NCBI RefSeq assembly: GCF_024139115.2
Contig: NC_085139.1
Span: 143,766,652-143,830,651 of the forward strand
DNA from: Armigeres subalbatus
Taxonomy: Eukaryota > Arthropoda > Insecta > Diptera > Culicidae
Length of the DNA stretch: 64,000 nucleotides
Reading direction: 5' to 3'
The notes below the pieces were generated by a model that did not search any database, was not told the origin of the DNA, and worked only from the letters and a program-made list of their open reading frames with translations. The translations under genes were made by a program, and so were the position numbers. Positions 12,801 through 22,384 of the stretch are shown here, one piece after another. Each line of letters starts with the position of its first letter. The first letter of the stretch is position 1.

Positions 12801-13204
12801 CTAGCGACTTGCAGTTCCATGTTCCAAGCTTCCAATCGTGATCCTTTATTCGTCGCCTAGGTCGTTACCGATTGTACCGAGTCGTATTATCTTCTATGTC
12901 GTTCGTAATAGTTGTTTTTAAAGGCGGCTTATTGGGTCTGCGCAAACCTCCTGTCTCGTCGGAGGGCCGTCGTGTCAGGGCTGTTTAGCGTCCCACCTAA
13001 CACCAGGACTTGGGCTTGTGCGCTTTGAGCGGCACACGCTCGCTTTGGCGGAGCCTACTTGCGGATTCATGCAGCTTTTTATAGAGGTTTAACAGGGCCC
13101 ACTGTCAAACCCCACCACATCCTTGGCAGGCGCCACAACTCGCAGATGACCTGGGGAGGGATTGTCTAGCCCTTGGACATAGTCCCTGCTGCCCCCCAAT
13201 GTGT
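9898..13204 (-). mobile_element. RTE-clade (JAM1-like) non-LTR retrotransposon, near full length
   Basis: The element is about 3.3 kb, the normal RTE size, and lies on the minus strand. ATGAACAT occurs directly outside both ends (9890-9897 and 13205-13212), consistent with a target duplication. The 5' leader (about 12850-13204) is followed by one ORF with endonuclease and reverse transcriptase, then a very short 3' end whose plus-strand reading is TATTATCAGGCTAAGGCCGGAGTGGCC. A second, internally deleted copy lies at 43218-45190. JAM1 is the RTE family described from Aedes; assignment here rests on the RTE-type endonuclease and FADDIDI motif, not on a database match. Confidence 0.88.
9961..12850 (-). 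pseudogene. RTE ORF: endonuclease-reverse transcriptase, multiply disrupted
   Basis: Reading the minus strand: the endonuclease begins near 12840 with LGTWNCKSLGF and ALQEICWTG, continues with INVHCPHEGR and the catalytic IGDMNAQVGRE near 12410, then QIDHVLIDG near 12200. The reverse transcriptase follows with YRKGDMLDCSNYRAI, QYQAGFMGERSTTDQVF, the catalytic FIDFKAAYDTIDR near 11010, and FGFADDIDIMAR near 10720. The C-terminal part includes VEEFVYLGSLV and RLRWAGHVARM (ending near 9961). Defects: a 13-bp loss near 12655 relative to the copy at 45035 shifts the frame inside the endonuclease; a TAA stop occurs after EEAYIRLKS near 10650; another frameshift lies near 10490. The usual RQGD RT motif reads RQCD. 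Catalytic Asp residues remain, but the ORF cannot give one protein. Confidence 0.9.
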
Positions 13205-13212
13205 GATGAACA

Positions 13213-14513
13213 TACACCAATAATAGATCGAAAGATGAAAGTACGAAAGGTTTGAAGCACTATAAAAATAGATAATTGATTAGGTAGCTTTCAGCAAACA
13301 ATATTAACGAGACTGGCAAAAGGAAGCTGTCTTATCACGCTGATAACTGTTGTGGCGGATTATCGCACTCTATCGATGGACATTTTTGAACATCCGTTGT
13401 TCAACCATGTGCATTACCGTCTGTAATTGCTTTACAGATCTGTCTTGGTATGGTGGTTTCCAAACAACCAACCAAGCCGTCCACAACCAGGACGTTAAGC
13501 AAGAAAATTCACGCTTCGATTGTGTGCTGTCTTAACAGATATGGTCTCTGTGCCTCCCTTTCACACTCTTTCGCTTCATCCTTGTCGCGCACTAGCGAAC
13601 GGCTTTCAACCTGTTGATTTTTAATTATCTTTCGATTATCTACTTCCTCATACTTTGAGTCTCATAAATAATGCAACTTTTTATAAATGCACAACGTTGA
13701 TTCAGTTAATGGATATATCCAAAACAAAATATGCTAACAATTGCAATAATGAAAAACGTGGGACAAACAATAAAGATTGTTTGTGTGTTTTCAATATTTG
13801 TGAAGTGTGCACAGTTTCAGTGCAATGAATAGCATTTATAACTAACTGGGCGCATTTGGGGCTTGCGCGTTGAGGTATTCGAGCATGCACATCAACATTC
13901 GTCTACAAGTTTATCTCTAGATCGAGAATGCTATTGTCGGCGTAGCACCAACTTAGAATTCGGAAGTCGGGACTTCCGAACCGAACTTTCTTCCGAAGTT
14001 TTTTCTGTCAAACTAATTGATGCGTTGTTTAGCGCATCTTTAGGCAAATCCAGCGCACTACTTCCGAAGTTGGGTTATTTACCTGTATCTGAAGAAAAAT
14101 TCAACTTCGGTATAAAAAGCATTCAAAGTTTATTCCGGATAGACAATAGATGGATGAAAGTCTTGATATGTTTTGCAAAACTATACAGAAAAAAATAATG
14201 AAAAATAAACAGCGTGTAAAACGTTCCATTTATGTGCATTAATTTTAGCGTAAATTTCAGTGGATTTTTCTATCTGTGAAGTATACTTTTTATTCGTCTA
14301 ACACACACAACTTTCATCCAACAGCTCTTTTCGGGGATTTGACAACATTAAATTCAATCTCCTTAAAAATCTCACGGATATTACAAGAGTACGGCTACTT
14401 GACTTGTACAACTATTTTATGACCATGGCGTACAACATTGTGCCACCCGAACATAAATAGGTCAAAATGAGAAAATGATCCTTTCAAGGGTCGACCAAAG
14501 AGTCGAAGCAGAA
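13213..14513. other. Unassigned stretch
   Basis: No recognisable gene or transposon ends. A 111-residue frame at 13863-14198 is open but AT-rich, has no recognised domain and lacks a convincing start. GGAAGTCGGGACTTCCGAA at 13960-13979 is a short imperfect palindrome. Confidence 0.35.
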
Positions 14514-14640
14514 TTCTCTTCTTCTTCTTCTTCTTCAATGGCTATACACTCCAACTGTAACTTGGCCTACTTTGCAACCTAGTTTTCTATTATTATTAAT
14601 TGAAAGCTTTTCTATGCCCGCCTATACTATTTCCCAGCGT
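14514..14640 (-). mobile_element. SINE fragment with (GAA)n tail
   Basis: On the plus strand a run of TTC triplets is followed by AATGGCTATACACTCCAACT and CTTGGCCTA. Read on the minus strand this is a SINE 3' region ending in (GAA)n, like the Feilai tail but with a different body. I recall this as a dispersed aedine repeat; the exact family and the left boundary are uncertain. Confidence 0.45.
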
Positions 14641-14832
14641 ATTTTTCTTCAGAAATGCGGCTGAACATTGCACACAAGGAGCTATTGACTTCAGTATTCT
14701 TGGATGTTGAGGGCGCTTTTGATTTTGATTTTGAGGCCTAAGCACATCATAAGACTGAGGTCACCTCTTCAGTCCCCTGAAAATTTGTAAGAAAGCCTGA
14801 CCAATTGATAAAAATATAATCATAAATCACAG

Positions 14833-15018
14833 TTTAAAAAAAAATGTCCTTCCATAAGTTCGTTTTTTGGTATCTACACAGATACGTATTTCATCCACCA
14901 CTTGTGGACATCTTCAGTGTGTTGTTTATCGACTCCACAAGTGGTGGATGAAATACGTGTCTGTGAAGATACCAAAAAACGAATTAGTGGAAGTAAAAGG
15001 AAGACATTTTTTTAAAAC
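14833..15018. repeat. Long hairpin inverted repeat (about 75-bp arms)
   Basis: The left arm (14833-14909) and right arm (14934-15018) are near-perfect reverse complements around a 24-bp loop. Both arms contain GGTATCT(A/T)CACAGA-type sequence and CATCCACCACTTGTGGA or its complement. The outer ends are AAAAATGTCCTTCC and GGAAGACATTTTT. It has no coding capacity. It is probably a foldback MITE; target duplications are not clear. Confidence 0.75.
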
Positions 15019-16792
15019 CCACTGCAAATAATTTTGAAAATTCAACGACGTGTAAAATTGCTGTTTATCCCATCAAACGAATTAACATTCTATATTGAAT
15101 AAAATTAGATTTAACTTTACAAGCAAGCTCCATTTATATGTATTTCGATTTAAAAGAATAGTGAGATCGATTGAATATTACGTTTATTTGCATGCTCCAA
15201 ATATGTGCATGAAAATACATTTAAAATCACAACATATTTCTATCTGTGCGTGTAACATTTTCCCCTAAGACGCTTGCAAATAATTATTAATTATAATCAT
15301 AAATAATAACGAAAGCTCTATGGGTAAATTTATTACTTTCCTCATATAAATGGTATTCAGCTGTGTTAGTAAACGACGTAAAAAATTGAATGTCATATTT
15401 ATAAATTGTATACATAGTGAGCAATTTTTCCATATACAGTACAGTACAACATTTTTTCGATTTTTCTCATTCCAATTTCTCTTTACATAATAATAGTAAT
15501 AGCCGTATCACCAATTACTGACGGAAGTCCAAACGCTCATAATTAAAAGCAAACAACTTGTCTGACCGCCTCATGCGCACGGCTGAAGTTACAGCACTGA
15601 CTGTAAACATCGTTTCGTTAGCGCAATTCTATACGATAGGACACAAAAATGATTGGAATTTGTGTGTGCGTTAATCAACTTCCCATTCCATGGCAAATAG
15701 ACATCGCATGATGCTGGAATGAAAATATTGATACATTTTTTTCACCGTTTTCAAGCGATATTTTTTTTTCGAAATTCTAACCTAATCCTAGTTAAAATAA
15801 ACTGCATTTTGTGGAATAGGCGGAAAGCAAGCAAAGCGTTATGTATAACCATTTCAATGAACTGCTAATTTTGTCTACTTCCACTCTAGTTAAATGTGTT
15901 CATAGGTGTATGGTATTTCCCGGTATCAACTGACTTCAACTAACGTAAGCCCCATAACAATACAGAAAGGAATTCCGAAGGTACCAACCCAAGTTGATAG
16001 TGAAACGCACAGTAAGCGCCTGGGGGCGGAGACCAACATCTTCTAGATATTAGCATAATTTCACTCTACTAATTTGTGTCTCTGATTCTGGTTGCCCGAG
16101 CAGCCACCATGTGTGTGTGCCTCGTTAGGAGACGGAATATTCGATACACTGCACATTACGGAGCTACACCGTGGGAAGTGAAAGGCATGTTAAAGGAAAT
16201 TGAACAAGCTGCTCGATGTCTTCGCTCCGGTAGTGCCCATTCCGAGAAGTACATGCCAACGATATTGGGTTATTTCGCCGGAGATCCGTTGTGTCGAAGC
16301 TCTCAATGGCGAAGGGATATGAAGGATACACAAACCGAAGGCAGTATTGGCTGGCGAACTGGTAGCTGCATTTAGATCCGTATTTTAAAGAAGCATCCTT
16401 CGCGCTACATTATAATAGGGAAGGTGGGGGTGCTACGGACGCTATGGATAAAGCGAATGGTAGGGCTGTTCTAGTCATAAATTTTGATAGTCATTCAACT
16501 GAATCGAATTGTTTGTTCCGAAATTATTCACGTTATGTTTTATCAAACTTTAATACCAAAACTATTCCAATTATCCATGATTAAGTATAAGCCAGAGTTC
16601 CGTTGGTGTAGTTTTGACCTAAGAAATTTAGGAGTTTAAGCACATACATATTTCCCACAAGGCTGCATCATCCAATGGCAGTTCCATCTTAGCTGATTAT
16701 GAAAAGGGGAATGGTAATTTATCTATTTTTATTTTATTTGATTTTTGAAAAGATAGTTTGCATCTCTACATTTGAGAATACTAAGGATTCTT
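15019..16792. other. Unassigned stretch
   Basis: No gene is recognised. A 99-codon frame at 16076-16375 opens with TTG, not ATG, and shows no domain I know. I would not call it a gene. The rest is AT-rich. Confidence 0.35.
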
Positions 16793-17075
16793 CTTCTTCT
16801 AATTGGCATGACATCCCCACACTGGGACAGAGCCGCCTCGCAGCTTAGTGTTCATTAAGCACTTCCACAGTTATTAACTGCAAGGTTTCTAAGCCAAGTT
16901 ACCATTTTTGCATTCGTATATCATGAGGCTAACACGATGATACTTTTATGCCCAGAGAAGTCGAGACAATTTCCAATCCGAAAATTGCCAAGACCGGCAC
17001 AGGGAATCGAACCCAGCCACCCTCAGCATGGTCTTGCTTTGTAGCCGCGCGTCTTACCGCACGGCTAAGGAGGGC
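16793..17075 (-). mobile_element. Feilai-type tRNA-related SINE, full length
   Basis: On the minus strand the element starts GCCCTCCTTAGCCGTGCGG (tRNA-like head with A box), continues with the B-box-like GGGTTCGATTCCCTG, and has a tRNA-unrelated body with AACTGTGGAAGTGC and CTGCGAGGCGGCTCTGTCCC. It ends in AATTAGAAGAAGAA, the short triplet tail seen in Feilai. A 12-bp duplication CTAAGGATTCTT flanks it (16781-16792 and 17076-17087). At 283 bp it is essentially complete and only lightly mutated. Fragments of the same family occur at 31259-33008, 45212-45418 and 57832-57862. Confidence 0.9.
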
Positions 17076-17158
17076 CTAAGGATTCTTTGATTTTAGATGA
17101 TTTTTCTGTGGATAAATATGTGAAATCATTGCTAGTTAGACTTATAATATTTCAATTA

Positions 17159-17454
17159 GGCCGTTACAAATATTGAAAAAAAATGTATGTCTCCCCCCCT
17201 TCGGATTTTTTGCTCGACATTAACAATTTAAGGGGGCAAAAAAATCGGTTAGATTTGAGGACTTTCAAAACATTCTTTAACAAATCCGAGGAGTTCATTG
17301 ATTTTTTTTTTTCAATTTTATATTTATTTTTTAATATCCTCGGAGACCAGTGAGACATAATTTGTATTAAATATTTACGGTGTTCAACTTAATCTGTAGA
17401 TTAAAAAAACACCTTAATAAAGATTTAAAAAAAAATAAAATATTTGTAACGGCT
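17159..17454. mobile_element. MITE with GGCCGTTACAAATATT termini, TTA target duplication
   Basis: It starts GGCCGTTACAAATATT and ends AATATTTGTAACGGCT, one mismatch from a perfect inverted repeat. TTA flanks both ends (17156-17158 and 17455-17457). It shares termini and internal sequence with 2860-3288, so it is a shorter member of that family. There is no coding capacity. Confidence 0.82.
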
Positions 17455-17689
17455 TTATTTCTCTGAATAATAGACTTTTATAGACACGTTTTGTATCAGC
17501 TTCACCTTCGTATAAAATTTGTCAATTACATTCAGCGTTGCAGCCTAATTTTCCACACATATCCATTGCACCCACACACTTTCAAAACGAAAAATTTTCA
17601 GTCCTATTTTTAGTGTCCCGAGAAAACTAAAAGTTAGTCATCATCTACTAAATCATAAGCCATCGCAGTGCTTGACTTTTTTTTTATAA

Positions 17690-17885
17690 TTTCATAATTT
17701 CATCTTGCGAGCATGTTACACGAAACAATGTTTCGTATGACATTGTCACCAGAAGGCACTGGAGTGAAATGTCAAACTCGAAGGATTACGACGTTAGCGC
17801 CTCTAGTTGTGGATCACGCAATCAATTAAATTCAAATAGAACGTTGAAGTCATGATCGATGGTAATTAATCTAGTGCTACGTCTG
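17690..17885. mobile_element. Truncated copy of the 20436-20697 MITE
   Basis: From GCGAGCATGTTACACGAAAC to CGTCTGTTTGTCTGTGG this segment matches 20508-20697 at high identity, differing mainly by scattered substitutions. The right terminal sequence is present, but the left terminus seen at 20436 is missing. Confidence 0.8.
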
Positions 17886-18880
17886 TTTGTCTGTGGTAAC
17901 GCCATTATATTTTCTTCAGTAACCATGAAAATGAATTTATTGTAGATGCTCCGATGCGCGGTAAGTGATTATGGTTTGTACTTTGAAAAAGTTCGCTCGG
18001 ATTAAGAAAAAGACCGATTAATGTTCAATACACATTTTAAATCGTGTTGTTAACCAACCAAACTCTTAATCTTAGGAGAAAATTTTACCGGACATTATTT
18101 TGCTATAATCACAGTAAAGTATTTTACTTTCTTCCGATTATAATGTTGATTCAGGCAAGACCGAATTTATTTTCAATAATGTGCTTCTTTAATCACTATC
18201 ATCAACCTCTCAATAGTTTGAATCTTGCGAGAAAAATGTGTTAAAAGCTGCTGGTTCGATGATTCGCTGCTCCTGATGACTGCAAGTGATTTAACTGCTA
18301 CCTGCTACCAGGGCTGGTAGCGATGAATGCCGTTCAAAATAGGGATTTTAGTGACCAGCGATGACGAAAAAGCTACCAAATAGTGACTTTCAATTGCCGA
18401 AAAAGTGACCAAATAGTAACTTTTGTATGAAGTTTTGAACCTGGTATAGAACTAAAAGTTGCATTAGCATTATCACGGTATAATTCGTAGATTGCAAACC
18501 TGTGTTTTATTTTTGAAATCCTTATCTAGAATGCTATCTGAAATCAAGAAAAGGCAAAAACAACAAAATTATGAGGATTACTTACGATTGACCACGCCCA
18601 TCTTCATTGTACGAAGGGGGAGGATGGATGCAAGAGGCCAATGACTGCGACACTTTCATAAGTTCCACAGAGTTGAATATTGGGGATGGTATTCATTGGA
18701 TCAGCCAGAAGCTAGCAATGTTACCATGGTACCTCATATTAAGTAACACACCACGATCAGGTATCTACCACTTACCAGGCGTCACGGGAACGAGTAGTGA
18801 GTTACAAGTTGTGTCACAAAATTATGTTGATAATCACAACAAAACTTTTTTTTGAAATATAATAGCCAAAGAATGATATA

Positions 18881-19630
18881 GGTGGAATCGGGGCAATATG
18901 GGCCACCTAAGGAAATCGTTCCGAAAAGCGCTGAAAAGCTCTAAAAATCATCATTCAAATGTAGTTGACTTATACTAGGGAGTGTTACCTTTCATATTAC
19001 GTTGATGAATGGTGAAAAATGCGTTTGGAAATTGTTGGAATGCAGTTTTGGAAATGTATTTGATTTAATAGTGTGTTCCCGACTATACGGGGCAATATGT
19101 GTCACTCATCCAAAACGTTTTTTTGGGAGAGAAAAGTGTGGTAATATGGAAGAATTTGATATTCTACAACAGTTTAGAGAAAAGATATTTTAGCTACCAG
19201 ATAAAAATTGTCGCTGTCGTCGCTGTCCGGAACATCTTTTGCTGGCGAGGATAGGGGATCTAAATGTCAATGAAGGAAAAATACATACAATTTGACAGTT
19301 AGGTACCACACATGTTTCGGACAGCAGAATAAAGGGGACCGAAGCGACAATCTTTATCTGGTAACTAATATATCTTTTGTTTAGAGTATTCCATACCAAA
19401 TAGAATTAATAAACCGCACAACAGCGGACCGAACCGATTTGCCACTTTGCCAAAATTTACATTTTCAAGTGTATTTTCATGTTCGAATTGAATTTAAATG
19501 CGGTTTTCACGTTGAGGCATATGTGGAGCATTCTTCTAAAGATCATATAACTTTTACATGATAAAACTTGTCAGCTCAAAATGAGGGTGGTTCATATTGC
19601 CCCGTATGTTCATATTGCCCCTACTGCTCC
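18881..19630. mobile_element. TA-flanked MITE with repeated GGGGCAATATG motif
   Basis: Termini are GGTGGAATCGGGGCAATATG on the left and the complement of GGAGCAGTAGGGGCAATATG on the right, 16 of 20 identical. TA lies directly outside both ends, as in mariner/Tc1-type MITEs. The motif GGGGCAATATG also recurs internally near 19089 and 19600. A further element is inserted at 19180-19379. Confidence 0.7.
19180..19379. mobile_element. 200-bp MITE, innermost of the nest
   Basis: TTTAGAG flanks both sides (19173-19179 and 19380-19386). The ends AAAAGATAT...TTAGCTACCAGATAAA and TTTATCTGGTAACTAATATATCTTTT are inverted repeats, and a second complementary pair (TGTCCGGAAC / GTTTCGGACA) lies inside. Being inside two other elements, it is the youngest of the three. 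Confidence 0.75.
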
Positions 19631-20435
19631 TAAAAAGATCTAATTGACTCCTAGCCAGTAAACTATTTGGAATCAAGATTGAAGTTTTAAGATTTGAGTT
19701 TTTGAAATCCAGAAATTCTAATAAACTTTAATTTCTAAATGGCAGAATCTTTTTTATAAAAATGTTGTTCCTGACGTTGAGAAGCATCGAACATCATTGT
19801 CATGTGACAAAACTGAGGCCTATCTTTGTCACTGGAGGGTATTGACGCTTACCAACAGATGTGGTTTTGGTTCCAATACTCCTAAATTCTGTACTCTTTA
19901 CTTGGGGTTAGACTTTCGCATTTTAACAAATTCCATTCGTAAAAAAAATATCATAGTTGACATGAATCGAAAATAGCCTCACAATTTTCACAAGACACTT
20001 GGAACTTTTTTGGTGCATACTTCCCATTTGGATTGGTTGATAATAATACAAATACAAAGTACAAATGGTTTTTTTAGCTTTTCTACCACAATGCAATGCA
20101 AAAATAGTGACTTTAGTGACTATTTTCCGAAAAATAGTGACAATATAGTGACTAGACTCAAAATAGTGACCAAGTCACTAAAAAGTGACTCACTACCAAG
20201 CCTGTGCTACGGATAGAACAGCTATCAAATGCCGTTGACCGATCTCCTTTAAATCTCGAAAGAAAATGAGGCTCGCGTGTGATACAAAGTGCGTAATCAA
20301 AATGTAAACCCATATATTTTTCCAAAGGGGCGGGGCTTATGGAGTTACTTCATCAAATACAAGAAAGCTACTATCTGGCGCGTTCCATCGGTGTGGCGAC
20401 TGCGTGGGTACCGCTCCGGCAGTCTAACGTTAAAT

Positions 20436-20697
20436 CACAGACAAACAGACGTAACAGCTTGAACAATTTTTCGAAAAATCCATCGCTCAACTCATCTACC
20501 ACCATCTCGCGAGCATGTTACACGAAACGATGTTTCGTATGACATCGTCACCAGAAGGCGCTGGAGTGAAATGTCAAACCCGAAGGATTACGACACTAGC
20601 GCCTCTAGTTGTGAATTGCGGAATCAATGAAATTCAAATTGATCGTTGAAGTCATTGTCGATGGTATTTTCTCTAGTGTTACGTCTGTTTGTCTGTG
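20436..20697. mobile_element. 262-bp MITE with 21-bp perfect terminal inverted repeats
   Basis: It starts CACAGACAAACAGACGTAAC and ends with the exact reverse complement (21 bp perfect). GTTAAAT flanks both ends (20429-20435 and 20698-20704). Intact termini and duplication suggest a young insertion. The body is shared with 17690-17885. The superfamily is unclear: 7- or 8-bp duplications suggest hAT, but the termini are atypical. Confidence 0.85.
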
Positions 20698-21247
20698 GTT
20701 AAATCATCAAGAGCTCAGCTAGCAGCAGCATCAATTGAGATTTTCTGGACGGAGGTCATCGGCGTGGTTGCTACAAAAAATCGACGTGGAGATAACGCAG
20801 GTAGCAGCAATTACAGAAGTGAGTGGTCTGGAAGCAGCTCTCAAGTCAGATTTGTCTCAAAGGATTCAATCTATTGAGTGGTTGCTGATATTGATTGGAG
20901 ATATTATTGAAAATAAATCGTTTCTTCCAGGACCACCATTATATTCGGAAGAAAGTAATAGACTTATTAAATGCATGGCCAGTGAAATTTTCTCACCAGA
21001 TTCTGAGTTTGGTTTAAAATAAATGGAATTGTTACGAATAACAAGAAAATTGATCCGAGACGAGCTACAAAAAATCGTTTAACATGGGTAGCGGAATCAT
21101 GGCCTCAATGTTGGTCAGAGCAGCGGCAATCGGCGGGTGATTGCTGCAGAAATTCATTGGCGTCTCTATTGATTTGATTGTCGTCCGCGAAAATTGACAT
21201 TTTCTTTCAATATTCTGACTTTGGTTTTAAGGCCATGATTTGTTTAA
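20698..21247. other. Unassigned flank with local duplication
   Basis: A 95-codon frame at 20735-21022 is open but unrecognised. TTCTGAGTTTGGTTTAAAAT and GATCCGAGACGAG near 21000-21065 resemble TTCTGACTTTGGTTTTAA (21217) and GATCTGAGACGAA (29796), the two flanks of the giant element, so an old local duplication existed before that insertion. Confidence 0.4.
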
Positions 21248-21935
21248 CCCTTTTGTTACCGAAAAAAAAAACACCCTTACGTTACCGACAGGGTACCCGG
21301 GTACCCACGGACTTAAAATGATCATAACATTGTCAGTTTTCCACCGATTTTGACGATTTTGGTAGCTACGGATGCAGGAACTTACCCGCTATTAGATACA
21401 TGTTACAGAGAACCGATTCGGATTACCTGATAACTGGAAATCCGGAATAACTGGGTCCAAAGTATGTGTAAATTGAAGATATATATTCAACCAAATGAAG
21501 ATTTCTTGCGTCATGACTAATAAACTTCGTTGGAAATTTAAAGAATATAACTTAACTACGTTACAGGACCATCTTATGAATTAATTCCGGAACGGTTATT
21601 CCGAAACCCGTCGGGCCTAAAGTGGCCACAAACTTATTCTGAAGAAACCCTGGCAAAATGGGTATCAAAATTCATTAAATTGTTTCGGAAGCATGATCTG
21701 ATAAGTAATTGGACCATTGGATGATTTGACAACCGACCGGTCATCCTGGAACAGGTTCCCGTGGGGCCTAAAGTGCCCACAAACTCATTCTGAAGAAACC
21801 CTGGCAATATGGGTATCAAAATTCATGAAATTGTTTCGGAAGCATGATCTTTTGGGTTATTAGGCCATAAGATTGTTTGACAATGGACCGGTCATTCTCA
21901 AACAGGTTCCCGAGGGGACCCTCATTTAGAAGAAA
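21248..21935. repeat. Left arm of the giant element, with 2-3 inverted satellite units
   Basis: Bases 21280-21460 are homologous to the reverse complement of the right end (about 29395-29600). From about 21590 the arm runs into units reading CCCTGGCAA(A/T)ATGGGTATC, which recur at about 21649 and 21799 (150-bp spacing). These are the same 151-bp unit as the main array but in the opposite orientation. Confidence 0.8.
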
Positions 21936-22124
21936 CACTTGCTATCTTCTTTTTCCGTTATTTCTTGTCAAAAAGACTTAAAAATTCTTGACAGGTACTC
22001 AGAAATGATTTATAATGAACCACAGGCGCTGTAAGTATCATTGGTGTTTGCTGAATAATTTTCAAAAATAAAAAGAACGACTGAAATTTTCAAATTTTTT
22101 TGTGGATTCAAAATGTGTCAAAAA

Positions 22125-22325
22125 ACGTGACAAAAGCGGAACGTGATGAAATCGGGTCGAAAATGTTATAATGTCGGAGGTAGATAAAATCGGGGAGTGA
22201 CAAAATCGGGTCAACACTGTGTAACTTTTCACTTCTCTCTTCTCATTTCTCTCATTTCACTTTTCACTTTTTACTTTCCACTTCTCACTGCTCACTATTC
22301 ACTCCTCACTTCTCATTCAACCCAA
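22125..22325. repeat. Simple repeats at the hinge: AAATCGGG units and (TTCTCACT)-like tract
   Basis: AAATCGGGTC/AAATCGGGGA repeats at 22150-22205 are followed by a pyrimidine-rich CACTT/CTCACT microsatellite at 22215-22315. This is the unique-looking spacer between the short left arm and the expanded right arm. Confidence 0.75.
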
Positions 22326-22384
22326 TAACCATTCGGCCTATCAGCCATTCAGCCTGATGACCCGACATCAGTCCCATCTTCTTG

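Larger units (their letters stand above)
18309..20204. mobile_element. hAT-like non-autonomous element containing two nested insertions
   Basis: It begins CAGGGCTGGTAGCGA and ends CACTACCAAGCCTG, imperfect inverted repeats, with TGCTAC directly outside both ends (18303-18308 and 20205-20210). hAT duplications are normally 8 bp, so two positions have diverged or the boundary is slightly off. Both subterminal regions carry many copies of AGTGAC/GTCACT, likely transposase-binding repeats. No transposase is present. The interior is interrupted by the element at 18881-19630. Confidence 0.7.

Noticed and set aside
17690..20697. Direct repeats 2.8 kb apart as LTRs of a retrotransposon
   Set aside because: The repeat is a MITE with its own inverted ends and duplication at 20429-20704; the interval holds DNA elements and no gag-pol sequence.
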